Assembly (NCBI GenBank): GCA_022457155.1
Contig: JAJGOT010000287.1
Location: forward strand, 22,501 to 86,500
Origin: Cladopsammia gracilis
Lineage: Eukaryota; Cnidaria; Anthozoa; Scleractinia; Dendrophylliidae
Reading direction: 5' to 3'
Length of the DNA stretch: 64,000 bases
Shown piece by piece: positions 1 through 12,293 of the stretch. The notes under the pieces are model-generated. The model was not told where the DNA came from. It saw only the letters and a list, made by a program, of their open reading frames with translations, and did not search any database. The position numbers were made by a program, and so were the translations under genes. Each line of letters starts with the position of its first letter. The first letter of the stretch is position 1.

Positions 1-690
1 CATCCGTCAATCAAAAGTACAGACAATACAATGGTAAACAATTCTTAAATACTCTGCACAACGACACCCTGTCTTATTAAAAGTTGATATACTTTTTCAA
101 ATTTCCCAAAAAATAATCCCTCTTTTCACTTACAAATCTAAACTTAAACAAAACCTCATCATTAATTTCATTTTGGAGGTCATTAAACACCAGCCTGCAC
201 ACTAAAATATTTCAGTTTATCGAAACTGTTATCAACTTATTTCAATTCTTTGACAAGTCATCAAAAATTAAAAGGAAAAAAAAATTCAAGACATACCTTT
301 TAAGTCTAATTAGCACGTCATTAACTCTACTCATCTCACATCACTAACCGCAAAACAGCCACTGTATTAAACTCCTCAAAACGTTAAAAAAGCAAAGTAC
401 AGTTTTTCTATAGTCAAAAACATCTTACACTATACAGAATCGTAAACGCGTTTTGACTACAACTCTCTTCAGCAACAACTTTAGAGATCAAAAAATTCAT
501 TCACCATTCTACCATAAGAAAAATCCATTAACACCTCTCGAACAAAAATAGATCTGCCGAAAAACTGATAACATTTACTTATTTTAAATCACTAAACATG
601 CACGGAAATTTAAAACAAAATTAAAATACATTTAAAAGACGAAAATAAATTGAACAATTCCACAAAAACTCTACTTCACAGATTTCTCAA
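1..690. other. AT-rich non-coding stretch
   Basis: No open frame with recognisable protein character on either strand and no clear repeat. I see nothing I can name here. Confidence 0.6.
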
Positions 691-693
691 ATA

Positions 694-900
694 CAGTCGG
701 ACCTCTATTAAGCGGCCGCCTATTAAGCGGCCACCCTCCATTAAGCGGCCACTTTCCAAAGTCCCGAATTGTTTGTCAGTAAAGTGCTGTATTCGATACC
801 TCTATTCAACGGCCACCTCTATTAAGCGGTCGCGGCCACCTTTTTGCTGTTGCAAGTTTAGTGTTTCCTGTATTTTTACCTCTATTAAGCGGCCAGCAAA
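694..900. repeat. pogo/Tigger-like transposon end with repeated CTATTAAGCGGCC motif
   Basis: A TA dinucleotide is followed by CAGTCGGACCTCTATTAAG, which resembles the CAGT..ACCTCTA termini of pogo/Tigger elements. The core CTATTAAGCGGCC, or close variants, recurs about six times to about 895. No matching inverted end was found downstream, so this is a truncated end or a small derivative. The short open frame across it only reflects the repeated motif. Confidence 0.45.
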
Positions 901-1368
901 TCATCTTTTCAAGAGAAATGGTGACAGATAATATGAAGGTGATAACTGATAACAATAAAAACTGCAATTTAATCTCCACTTGCCCAGTTTCACGGTTACC
1001 AGGACCTTGCCCTATCTATCGGAAAGGCAAATGACTTGATCTTCTCGTTACAACTCCGAGCTCCACAACGGCAAACAGCAGTGACGGATTATCTTGACTT
1101 TCTGACTGAATTTAAGTCTTAAAATAGCAATGAATATGCGTGAACGGACTCTGATCGATCAATGACAGACATTGTAGCGACCATAGGTCATGGATCAGTT
1201 CTTTTCTTCTTTAAAATCTCCGTAAAATTCTTAGATGTTTATATCTTATATATAAAGATCTACAAACGCGGATAAGCGTTAACATTTATCCGATGCGTTA
1301 TGGCACACATCAAAGATTTAAATTGGATGATCCCACAGGCAGATCAATCGTGATGTGAGTCACATCAA
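901..1368. other. non-coding, nothing recognised
   Basis: AT-rich DNA with no supported gene or repeat. Confidence 0.5.
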
Positions 1369-1612
1369 GTAAGGGACGGACCATTTAATTTTTGTGGGGG
1401 GGGGGGGGGTGTTGGCAATTACGAAAAAAAATTCCTGTAGAAGAAATTTAAGAGAAAAAAATTCGTGCACAAGAAAGCACATGAAAAAAAATTCAAGCAT
1501 TAAGGTAAAAAAAATTCTTGCAAATAGTGATGCTGGAAAAAAAATTCATGCTCAGAAGAAATTGTCCACCCCCCCCCCCACCCCCACAAAAATAAAATGG
1601 TCCGTCCCTTAC
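1369..1612. mobile_element. MITE with about 30-bp terminal inverted repeats
   Basis: The left end GTAAGGGACGGACCATTT is mirrored at the right end as AATGGTCCGTCCCTTAC. Each side continues into a G-run (left) or C-run (right) of about 14-18 bases. Inside are five imperfect tandem units built on GAAAAAAAATTC at roughly 30-bp spacing. At 244 bp it encodes no plausible protein; the 80-codon frame across it is a by-product of the repeats. No target duplication is obvious. Confidence 0.75.
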
Positions 1613-4321
1613 AGATTCGAAGCCATTACACAGTAATGTAATATACTAGGTAATAATACGATTTGTCACGGAATTGATAAGCAATAGAAAAATCGAAAGT
1701 ATTACACACTAAAGTCTTCTCACCTTTACTTTATTGTCTCTTGATGTATCCTGACCGGTTTAAATGCATTTTTACAACTTTTGTCACTCGCCCCACTATC
1801 CACTATAAAAGAAGGGAAGGCTGCATGGAGACCTCTGAGCGAACCCTCGCCACGCGAAAGCCAATAAATTCTAAACAATTCAACTCAAGCTCCCCGAATT
1901 GCCACCAGTGAGGCCGCAGGTAAAATGTCTACCCGTGCGATTCGTGCTAGCTCCCAAATTCCCTTTCACGGGCTCTAAAAGGGCTCCGTTTTGGAGCGAT
2001 TCTGGCCATCTTCGCTTCGCCATTGTCCGCGATCCAAACGGCTGTACCACGAAATTCGAGTACTAAAGCTTAGCGACCGCGTCACAGAGACAAAATGACA
2101 TTCACCCGAGGGGAGGGTCGTTACTTTTTGACACCGTCGAGGGAGCCAGTGCGTGTAATTCGAACGGAAACCACACGCGTGACCTGTCACTTATTTGTCT
2201 TTATTTATAAAGTGCAATTTTTCATCAAGATCAAAAGAAAAGTCTCTTTTTAAAATAAAAATGCTTGAAGGAAAATTATTAAGCTTGTTAAAACCAATTT
2301 GCGCCAAAAAAACAAAAATCAAAGGTCACGGATATGTATGTGTATACCGGGAGTCTAGGGTGTAGTCTAACTGCACGTCCGATCCAAGAGAGAGGAAGAT
2401 AGGGGCCTTGGGAACGAGGTTGGTAGACGTTTCAATAACAAATTGATCATTAAAACAGACTGGTGGCCGTCGAGTGTTGATATGAACGATATGGTCAATA
2501 ATATTTAATTTTTATTGGTAAATTGCACAAACTTCTAAAGTCGCTGTCGTAATTTGTATTTTTGAAGCGGAATCGAGCCGCTTCTCGCTGTTCAGAACGT
2601 ATCATGTCGGCAATTTTCGGGGCCACGTCGCTTGTCGTTTTTACCAAGGCTTCTTTAAGCCGAGATGTTTTGAAAACAGCTTCGGCTATAAAAGGAAACG
2701 AAATCTAATCACCAGCTCTATTCCTACAAGAGACACCATTCTTCCCGAAGGTACACAATTTTTTAGTTGACGGAAAAAGCGACAAGCAAAATGTTTTCAT
2801 TTGCCTTTTTTACAATAGTCTACCTTAGTGAAGTATTATAAAACATTCCTTTTTTTTTACTGAAGTCTTTTTACTGAACTTATTCACATGCACAAAGTTC
2901 TTGTTTTGTCTCGTACATCCACATATACACTGCACATATAAATTGGCTGTTTAAAAACATTGCTATAGTAAATCAATTTTAATCCCAAATGAAAATCGTT
3001 GCAATATGGTTTAGTTTTGTTTAAATATCAATAAATAAAGATAGTAAATATTTTTTAACCTTCGTACATCTTTCCCAAATTTCGATTGATAAGAAAATCG
3101 CCATTGTAATGCCATACAAGTCATTGCTACTAAAATACTGTGACTGATACAAAACATAGAAAATTAACTAAGTAACAGGGCTCTCTAAAGATAGATTGAA
3201 TCTAAGTAGTTTTGCCACACCCATCCCTCCTCATAATTTTCCCCCGTAGCAACCAAATTGGCCTCGGCTCATTCGCTTAATATAATCAAGTTGAAGTTTC
3301 CCCTCAGTTGTAAAATGAAGACTATGTTGAACAAATACGCTAAATTAACATGAAAATTATTTACATTCATACTCGTGATTATTTTGTTGCTCATGACTTT
3401 TATTGATTTGGTGGCTCGTAAAAGAGCCCTTAAGTCCTCTATGACTGCAATGTCTAACTCTACGATTAGACCTACAGGTATTTTCAATCTTTCAACTTCA
3501 ATAAACCATTTAGCAGCTTCACACATATTACCTATCACGTCTTTACTACATTTACCTATCAAAGGCACCCAACTTTTCCAATTCTTGTTGTTGTTGTTTT
3601 TTATTAACCTTACATTCTCTCGCATTAACGAGATGGCTTTAAGAGCCCTTTGATTCTCTTATATAGTAATCATGATTTTAAAATTTAGGAGCCAGAAGGG
3701 ACTTCCTTCTACGTCTATCCTGAAAATGGGAGCAGAGACCCGTTTGCACTGCGATGCGTTTTGCCAGAAGTAGAAGAAATAACCTAGTCACTTCTAGACG
3801 TGCCACTGGTATCAAAGAGCGCAAAGAAAAATTACACCTTGAGAGAAGTCGCTGGAAGGCAGTTTGGTCGGGTACAATACTTCCTTAATAGGGAACTGAA
3901 ACACCTTCTAGACTGCAGGAAAATCGATCGAATTGAAGGTTATGTTGTTCATATTTTAAAATCCAAGAACTGGCCAATTTAGAGATTGACAACTTATCCA
4001 TAAACATTATTTTTCCGGGAATGCCAAGTTTACTGGCACACCATTCATAATATAATGAAGTTCACATGTTCGATTAAATGAATTGGAATGAGATATGGAG
4101 GTATATTTTACTTTGGTTATATCTCATACTACAAGAATATGTCATTGAGTGTATTTTCTTCATGTTGCTGAATCCACGATTATTGACCGATCAATACTTG
4201 CCGGAAATAACAAGTTTACTATGACATAAAGTTTACGTGTATGTGTACGCGTTCAAGTAAAATAAAGTCAGTGTAACACAAATTTAAAAAGTAAATATGT
4301 TTGTTATATTTTTATTACCAG
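1613..4321. other. intergenic DNA with two TATA-like motifs
   Basis: TATAAAAG occurs at 1804-1811, with an AATAAA about 60 bp downstream, a spacing seen in LTRs, so part of a degenerate LTR is possible. A second TATAAAAG lies at 2687-2694. Short exon-like pieces occur at about 3689-3786 (after a TTTAG acceptor) and 3800-3982, but I recognise no family and cannot link them. The overlapping opposite-strand frames at 3269-3653 are probably chance. Confidence 0.4.
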
Positions 4322-4864
4322 AAACATAACAGGCCAGCCAACAGCGAGCAAGCGAGCGCCGGTTAACCAGAAATGGAGAAAAAATTTCCAGCAAGGCGGA
4401 GGGGCTGTCATTCCTTGTGTCTGGAAAATCCATTACAGTGAAGGCTGCTTGGAAGAGGTACAGAAAAGAATTGAATTGGTGATCCAAGAATTGGGAAACG
4501 AAGGATCAGATATGAATATCGAGGTAAGCTATTATAGAGGGAGAGTAGCTTCAGCTGAAGGCAAAATTTTGTAGTCGCAACGAGTAGTAATATGTTTGCA
4601 GGGTAAATATTAAGCCCGATTTGCAAGATGATGTTTTCTGCTCTAAACAAGCTTTGCACAGGCAAATGTTAAATGTGCTACAATTTCAGCTTTCCGCTTC
4701 AACCAACGTTTCCTGTACAATCGAAAACTCCACTGAATATAGTGGCAGTAGAGCCGTTTGTAAAACCAAGATCAGTTTATTCATGGTGATTATTTTGTTT
4801 ATACTTTATGCAGATTGATGAAAGACCAGCTTCGCCTTCCACGAAGAAAATGAAGCATGAATGA
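4322..4864 (+). CDS. hypothetical protein, last two exons
   Basis: Two exon-like blocks fit together: 4322-4523 (acceptor TTACCAG, donor GTAAGC) and 4814-4864 (acceptor TATGCAG, ending in TGA). The first starts with the last base of a split codon and ends in phase 0, so the second is in frame. The deduced C-terminus of about 84 residues has a basic, Gln/Gly-rich start, an amphipathic helix (CLEEVQKRIELVIQELG) and a lysine-rich tail ending KKMKHE, possibly a nuclear signal. I do not recognise the family. Upstream exons are not identified, so this is a partial model or a gene remnant. Confidence 0.4.
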
Positions 4865-5461
4865 AAATGTTAACAAATATTAATGAATAAAGAACACTTA
4901 GATGATGAGAATATTATAATAACCGTTGTCTACCTTCACTGTGTCATTTCACTCGGAGCACTGAAATACACTGATACATGTAAAGCTTCTCAAAATATCG
5001 TTTGGAAAATAATACTATTCAAAAACACTTTTCTTTTCCTATTCCACAATTAACTGTGATCCAAGCATGATATTTATTAGAAGAAATTGCATTGTAATCA
5101 ACCCTTTCCTTCCCAAAATCGTCTCACCATCGCCCGCCATATTAAATTTAAGATTGTTGCCTCGCAACAATGACACGTGACCGAGAATTTCAGCAGCGAT
5201 TGGCTAATGGTTTGGTTTGTTGCAGGTTATCAAATCTGATAGCGATCTTGGACTGAATACATTGCACAGAAAGGAGCATGTGGAAAACCAACAAGATCTT
5301 CTTTGGTGGAGCCAGTAAAGGAAGGGCATGCAAGAAAGAAAGGGGGTAAGGCAAGAAATTATTGGCAGGGTGGCAGCGCTACCAGTGTTTGCAGTGTTGC
5401 GGAAATACCCTTCACCAAGATACACCATAACAACCATCTACAAGTGCTTTGTTTCTTGCAG

Positions 5462-5716
5462 GACAGACCTCAAGCAGTGGAATGCAAAAAATACCTTTTT
5501 GAGTTCCTGAGGAGGACCATCATTTTACCAATGGACATTGTACTTGAGCATGAGGAGAGGTGGATGTATCCTGATCCAAACAACAAAGGCCAGAAATTAC
5601 CTTTCGCAAGGCACACAACAAAATTTTATTGTGTAAACAAGGATTGTATTATTAAAGACCCTTTGTCACTTACCGTGATGCACCGCGCATTGTTTATTAT
5701 GAAATGTGAGCATTGA
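5462..5716 (+). CDS. hypothetical exon
   Basis: The segment follows a good acceptor (TTTCTTGCAG) and stays open for 84 codons to a TGA at 5714-5716. The protein is rich in charged and aromatic residues (EHEERWMYPDPNNKGQKLPF). Another exon-like block at 5226-5311 (acceptor TTTGTTGCAG, donor GTAAAG) lies just upstream, but the two do not join in the same frame, so any gene here is damaged or my model is wrong. Family not recognised. Confidence 0.3.
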   Translation, partial: DRPQAVECKKYLFEFLRRTIILPMDIVLEHEERWMYPDPNNKGQKLPFARHTTKFYCVNKDCIIKDPLSLTVMHRALFIMKCEH

Positions 5717-5767
5717 CCGGAACGAACCCAGGAACGAACCCAGCCGCGATCGCGGGAGGTGAGAAAC

Positions 5768-5994
5768 ATGGCTTCTGACCTTGAGGAAGAAATGCCGAGT
5801 GCATCGGAAAGTTCCGTAGACATCCGCGAATTACTACCTAGAGACGGCCCTGTAACTTACAACCGCTACGGTTCCTTAGTTGCCGAGGATGAGTCATCTG
5901 AAAATCAGGAAAATGTGGACGAGGCCGACGCACGTGTTGAAACTGAAGTGGTGAGAGAATATCCGAATATTTTACTTTTTGATCGGTTGGCTGT
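5768..5994 (+). CDS. candidate acidic first exon
   Basis: An ATG at 5768 opens an acidic, Ser/Glu-rich stretch of about 75 codons (MASDLEEEMPSASESS...). A donor-like GTAAGA follows at 5995, with an alternative GTGAGA at 5951. Helitron-like coding sequence begins about 70 bp downstream, so this could be the N-terminal exon of that element's protein or an unrelated fragment. No domain is visible. Confidence 0.3.
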
Positions 5995-6061
5995 GTAAGA
6001 GATTACAATTTCTCTTGTGTTTACCATAATATAATGAATGTCTATATATCCACAGTGTTGC

Positions 6062-6691
6062 AACTGTAAAACAAAATGTAGCAGAAAGAAGACAGTGTGA
6101 AGTGCAGGCTGCAATTAAAGATCAGTTATCTCTGAATGAACCAATTAACTGCATGGCCTTCTGTTGGTAATCAACCTATAAATGAATATCAAACACCTTT
6201 CCTGGCTACATTAGCATTTCCCACCTTATTTCCTCATGGTAAAGGGGATCCAACAAATCCATCACTTTTAAAGGAAATTCGTTTAGGTGAGAGTCGAGCT
6301 TCTCATTAAATTTGCTGAAACGATTGATGGAAAATGGGTTTACATATTTTCCAGCCACCCCAGATTTTCATATTGGGCTTTAAATATGATTCCATGAAAA
6401 TGAACCTTGCAACAGAGTGGAATTTTTCTCAAACAAAATCCAGGTGAAGCTCACTTGACAGTAGATGAACTGCGTCAAATGGCTGCTGCTAACAACAGCA
6501 ATGCATTCATTTCCAAGATATCTAGATACGTTGCAAACATTGCAATGTTGGCACACCAACACTTTTCATCACATTTTCATCAGCTGATATGCATTGGCCT
6601 GACTTGCATGTACTATTTGGAAATGAAAATAGAACTAGCGAAGAAAGGCGACAAGTTGTAATAAATAATCCACACATTGTGGACTGGTTCT
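6062..6691 (+). pseudogene. Helitron Rep protein, N-terminal part (decayed)
   Basis: After a stop, the text [20 protein letters not shown] and, further on, HPRFSYWALNMI and [12 protein letters not shown] match the N-terminal domain of Helitron replication proteins as I know it. The frame is broken by a shift near 6290 and by two TGA codons at about 6398-6406, where the family has arginine (CGA to TGA, as expected of CpG decay). About 60 bp seem lost near 6540. The segment ends exactly at the 6-bp target site of the inserted transposon and resumes in frame at 14652. Confidence 0.8.
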
Positions 6692-7135
6692 TATGGTGGC
6701 CCAGAAGTGCAAAACAACTTTCTTTTGTTTGAAAGCAATTTACTTTAATGCGAAACAACTTTCTTTCCTTAAAAACAATTTACTTTAATTCAAAACAACT
6801 TTCTTTTCTTAAAAACAATTTACTTTAATGCAAAACAACTTTCTTTTCTTAAAAACAAATTTCACTTTGTCAATTGCTTTGTACATAATCCCGATACAAC
6901 TTTTCTTTCTTACAAAACAATTTACTTTGTTAAAACAAAATACATTATTTAAAATCAAATTTCTTTAAAAAAACAAATATTTTTCTTTATAAATCAATGC
7001 GCTTTATCTTGATACCCATTTCCCTTCCTTCGAAACACAGAACCGCTTTTGCAACGAAATCAAAATTAACTTTCCTCGAAACAAAACTTTCTTTTCTTTC
7101 GGGTCCCGGATGCACTGGGAGACTGGATCGAGTGA
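6692..7135 (+). repeat. left terminal inverted repeat with subterminal tandem units
   Basis: It pairs with 14090-14645. The outer part holds about four imperfect units of about 41 bp (AAAACAACTTTCTTTTC...). The inner part is single-copy and ends at GACTGGATCGAGT, about 24 bp before the HECT start codon. It is shorter than the right repeat because the right end has more tandem units. Confidence 0.88.
6988..6993 (+). promoter_or_regulatory. TATA box in left inverted repeat (HECT gene)
   Basis: TATAAA about 170 bp upstream of the HECT ATG, inside the inverted repeat. The same box occurs in the right repeat about 165 bp from the transposase ATG, so both genes probably use copies of one promoter. 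Confidence 0.5.
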
Positions 7136-7158
7136 AAAACGCCCGCTCGCCCTTCAAT

Positions 7159-10100
7159 ATGGCGGCAATGAGCACTCGATATTGTCGCATCTGCGGCAAA
7201 ATATACGAGGTTGGAAAAGCGAAGTTTTGCTTTTCTTGTGGGAGTAACTTGGAGGTTGAAGCCGCCGAAAACTTGCAGCTGGTATCTTCTGTTTCTTCAT
7301 CAACGTCGCAAATTAACGCAAACAGTGTACCTTCTATGAATGGGAAGAAGCCCACATCAACACTATCCTTAGAGGCTTTCCGAGCTCGAAAAGAAACAAA
7401 CAGAAGTACCTTCTTTCGACCTTCTAAGAAGACCAAACGACCAGAGAAAGATGTGACCATTCGAATTGGAGTTTTGCAGTTTAATCCAGAACGAGCTGTT
7501 TTGAAACCACAGTGGGGAAAGACGCTTCCATTGTCGGTTGACAGACACAGCACCTACTCTACAATTCTGGAGAAGGCACTTACAAAAAGAAAAGCGCACG
7601 ATCGCCATTTCAAAAAGATGTCAGAAGTGGATGAATATCAATTGCTTTATCCTGATGGGTCCCAAGCTATTTTTCTTCCTGGTCAGCCAGGGAAGTTCTT
7701 TGACCTACAAGCATACAAAGAGGACCTGGGCACACCTTACTCAAGGATAACCTTCTACTTATGCTCGTCCAGTGACATTGCCAGTTGTGAACATGACCCC
7801 AAGACTGAGGATATCGATTCAGAGAGTAATGATAAAACATCAAACTATGATTGGCCTGAAGAAGGAGAGGTGCAACCCACCTGTGATGCTGAATTAAACA
7901 ACTTTGCCTCTACATCAAGCCTAGAATTACCTCCTGTCAAGTGTGTGGATCTGGTAAAGGATGATAAGAAGAAAGTTGAATGCCCTACCTGCCGTGGTTA
8001 CTATATGGAAGAAGAAATTGCATGCCATGCTGACATTTGTGCTGAAAATGCACACAAGAGGGCATTCTTTGAACTCATTGAAGACCTACATAACGAAGAG
8101 CCATCTGAAGAACTTGAATGCGAGGCAACTGAACACCATGGTGATGGCACGACAAATGGAGTTGAGGTATTGTCCACTTCTGAAATACTAAAGGGCCTAA
8201 CAGAAAACCTCAAATCCCAGTCACGTAGTAATGTGCGACGTGGGCAGTTATTCACTGATTACTTGGAAGTACGAAAAAGATGCTACTGGCACAATGCAGA
8301 GCAAAAATTAAAAGTGGTATTTATAGGTGAGCCAGCGGAAGACACTGGGGGCCCTAGGAGAGAATTCCTTACAGGTTTGGACATTCTTCATCGATAATAA
8401 TTCCTGGTAATAATTGCATGTATGCCACATTCTCAGGTGATAAAAATCAGGGGCCAGTGGCATAAAATATAACGTTGGACGTTTACTGCTGACATCTGAT
8501 GTTCAGCCCAGTCAAAATCACTATTTCAACACCAGTCATTAGCAGTTGTGCTTGATGTCAAGTTTGAAGAAACTGGCCCCAGAATTTTAATATTTCAGTT
8601 TTAGTATTGACATTTTTATGTCCATATTATTTCATGTACATCTGTTAGATGGATATCTCTTCACTGGTAATGACAGAAACAATTTGTGTTTCTGTACTTG
8701 ATCACCTGTAGACCAAGTTAAAACCAGGATGGCATTCATGGGATGTGAGCCTTAAACACCACACACATACTAAGTCACTTTAGCACATAAAGCAATAGGA
8801 AGGTGACAAACTTAATAAAATAATCCAATTCTGGTTGTTATGTAAGTGATAAACCTCCTGCACATGTATGGATATGTATTTTACTATGTCTAAAATGTTT
8901 GCTATAAATACAGTGAGTGGTAAGAGCTCTGAAATTTATAACATTTCTGATCTAAAAAATACACAAGTCAATTAATATATGTTACCCATGCCATGCAACT
9001 TGTGCTCTTCATAGAGGTGCTGAAAGAAATCCAGGCAAGGCTTTTTACATCAGGTGTACCCATCATCAGTACTTCTGCAATCTCAGAAAATGAATTCCTT
9101 TACAGTGGAAATCTCATGGCTGCTTCCATTCTACAAGGAGGTCCACCACCTTGTTTTTTGAAGTGGGTTTATGACTATATAGTGTATGGACTCTGTGAGG
9201 GGTTAGACATCAGCTGTGAAGACCTTCCATCCTTGAAAGTGAAAAACTTTGTAAACATGGTAAAGTACACTTAGCAATCAACAGTCATTTGCTAACTCTC
9301 ACCATTTACAACAGAATAACGAGAAGAGTTAACTAAGATACTAATTTTATTTAGACATAAAAGTACATCACTATGGGACATTGCATAATCAAGTTTCAAA
9401 TATAAAACATACAGAACTCTATTGAATTATTTTGTTCTGAAATTTCTGCAGTTTCTGTTTATTTAAAAACATTCACAAGTGCAAATTTATGTGATGAATG
9501 CAATTTGCTTTTATGGAAAGCAAATGTAAGTGTTACTATTTTTATGCTCTGACTGTGGCCTGGAGATTGTGTAAATAATCCAGCATTGTCATGTACTATG
9601 CATGTGATCTTTTTTATTTTTAGCTGTCTTCATGTTCCACAAATGAACAAGTGCAGACAATTCTGTGTTCCGATGAAGGTGCTGATGTCCTACAAAGTGT
9701 TGCATACCGAGGTGTACCCATGAAAAGTACCTTAAAGACAAGGGATAAAATTATAAGGTACAAAAAATGAATAAATGTTCTAGAATTGTAATTATCATAG
9801 AGGGAAAGGTTTTTAATTAGGTTTAGTCCTTTTCTTGATAAACAAGTCTGCTCTTTAGGACCGGTATTTATAAGCAAGTCACTTTAAATTGAGCTAGCTT
9901 TTGACAATGCTCTCCCACTGAACTAGGAAAGCTTTCCTGGTAGAGTCAGGCTGTGGGTTTTTGCCATAGAGATTTCACAGTCCAGAAATTTGTGGCATCT
10001 ATCAGGTTAAAAAGTCTTGTCATTGAAATTTTTTTATGTATTTCATTCTTGTTTGCGTAGATCCATTCTCATCAGAGACATAGTCCAAGGCAGGTTGCCC

Positions 10101-11364
10101 ATGATCTCCCAGTTAATGGATAGCTTAAAAACATGTGGTATTCTCGAAGCTATTCAAAAATACCCGGACCAACTACGCCCCCTCTTCTGTATGGATTGTG
10201 CAAAGGATTCAATTGATGAGGATACATTCCTTGACCTATTTACAGCCAACTATAGCCTGGAACAGCAAAAGAAGATTCTGGAGATTGACACCTGTAAGGT
10301 GTTTTGTGATTTTGTGGGCCTGGTGGCCCATAAAGGTTTGTGAAATTAATTTAAATTAATTGTTTAAATTGGAGTTCTGAATGCACCCGATGAGATTGTT
10401 TCAGCAAACATACAATGTACCGAAGAGCGGTATATTTCAACTGATGCTGCAACACTGTTTTCAGTATAAGTATTTGATTATAAGCTAGTCATGACATCTA
10501 GCTGAGATAGGCTGCAGTGTTTGTACTTATTTTCTCAATGACATTCTTTTGCGTTGCCATTAAATCCCTTTACAGTTGTAGTTGTTGACCTTCATCTTAC
10601 CAGTTGCTTTATCTCCTGATAGATACTCCTTGAGTGAAACCTGCCACTTTTCATGTTTGGATAAAAAATCAAAACCCCAACACTAAACATTTTGTTATAC
10701 ATGTACAACCTTCAGTCAGTTACCTGAAGGTTGGGCAGGGCTGCAGCATAAAGAAATTAGCAACCAGCTAATTAATATCTGCTAAGAAACCCTGCTTTTT
10801 TGTATTCTTGAAGCTGACAAAAACTGGAATTATATCCCAATTATTGTTTGATGGTAGCTTTGCTGGCCAAAAATTAATGTTTTGCATATTTGATACTAGT
10901 CGCGACATTCATGTTACTTACCGTAGTCTATATGTCACAAACTGGGCACATTAACATTCAATGAAACTGTAGCCATCAATCTCCTCTTATGCAGTTGACT
11001 GTTAATTTCAGTGATTGCTCTTAACTTGTTTCAGTCTTCTTTTTCTACGTTTTGTACATGCGGATCATTAATTGATTTCTCTGTAAAACAATGTTTTCTA
11101 CCAATCTTTCCAGGTGTACCTGGTGTCACTCTTCCAGAACTACTTCAGTTCATTACTGGGACTTCTGCAATACCAGCCATAGGATTTGTGGAAAAACCAC
11201 AACTATCCTTCATCCATGGCTGTGATGAGAATTGTAAATGCTTCCCATCAGCATCAACATGTGCCCTACACTTGCAAATTCCAGTGCACCTGAACAAACT
11301 AGAGGAAATCAAGGCCTCCTTTTCTTCAGCACTGAAGGATGGATTTGTTTTTGGCATCATTTGA
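7159..11364 (+). CDS. transposon-borne HECT-domain E3 ubiquitin ligase
   Basis: Five exons join in phase: 7159-8374, 9015-9259, 9624-9757, 10061-10335 and 11114-11364 (706 aa). The ATG at 7159 lies just inside the inverted repeat and directly precedes a zinc ribbon (Cys9, 12, 24, 27); the frame is open further upstream but only across the repeat. A UBZ-like C2HC finger follows (Cys275, Cys278, His290, Cys294), which in other proteins binds ubiquitin. The HECT domain fills the last 320 residues, from GEPAEDTGGPRREF to the C-terminus, with the catalytic cysteine in STCAL at residue 673. HECT enzymes take ubiquitin from an E2 onto this cysteine and pass it to a substrate. All visible key residues are kept and there is no stop or shift. 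An AATAAA at 12184-12189 may be its poly(A) signal. The substrate is unknown; it might be host defence factors or the transposase itself. Confidence 0.88.
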
Positions 11365-12293
11365 TTTTCTTCTTTACAAGTTCATAAAATATTACTGTTG
11401 TTTACTGTTATATGGCCAGGTTTTCTTAAGAAATCAATGATATTATGTAAACAAGTATTGCAAAATATACAATCGTGCAAGCTGCAAAGTTATGGCTCAT
11501 TAAATTTAGGATATTTAGTAAATGCCATCCTAACTGGCCTTGTTTTCATGTTTTCATGTTTTTGCATAAATTGAAGTGCAGTACATGTACCTATAACTTC
11601 TTAGGTTATCAATTAAATGTACATGTACCTTGACTCTTTTTGGCCTGATCATAATTTGTCATACTGTATTATTGATTTCTACTAGGTATTGAAAATCAAG
11701 GGTGGCCATTAAGAATGCTGTTGTGTTGCATTTGTCAATGATTCTGATCAAACAAATAATGTAAAGATCAAGATTGCCCCTTGCAAGGAACTTCTGTTGA
11801 AATTGCTCTTAAAAAAATCAAACTCTTGTGGCTAAATCTCAGATTGATTAGAATGCAAGTTGTTGTGTTGGACAATAACACCTTCTAGTCTGCAAAGTTT
11901 GGTGAATACATAAAGCATGCAAAATTACAGTGCATGTCCTAATGGTCCTTAAATGGTCCTTTTACCCCTATTTGGCCTCACCATGAGATATTTGAATGTT
12001 TAAATTAAATCTAAAAAATAAGGTGTTTTTGGAAGGCAATGCTGTTGCTATTTCATGACGATTATGAATATTCGTTCACTAATGACTGGGCATTCATATC
12101 ATTCCATTAACCGTTACATAAAGTGCTAGTATCAGTCTATCAAAAAACAGGGTCAATAGCTGTCATGCACATTCAGTTTATACAATAAAGTTTTGCACTT
12201 CTATTTAACTGTGTGAAGTTATTTAGCTGGTTTCTCAATTGGATAGTTTTCTACTTTAAAACTGTGAATAATGCAAGTTTCTTCATAGGGAGC
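11365..12293. other. 3' non-coding part of the transposon
   Basis: AT-rich DNA downstream of the HECT stop. No open frame of note, and a poly(A) signal candidate (AATAAA) at 12184-12189. Confidence 0.5.

Noticed and set aside
1975..2190. 71-codon minus-strand frame
   Set aside because: No domain; lies in a possible LTR remnant.
3269..3653. Opposite-strand frames of 118 and 92 codons
   Set aside because: Mirror-image frames of the same DNA with no recognisable family; neither could be supported over the other.
6997..7158. Upstream extension of the HECT frame into the inverted repeat
   Set aside because: The extra 54 codons translate the repeat itself; the ATG at 7159 directly precedes the zinc ribbon and mirrors the transposase start.
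6987..7553. 188-codon minus-strand frame opposite the HECT first exon
   Set aside because: Antisense shadow of the HECT coding exon and the inverted repeat.
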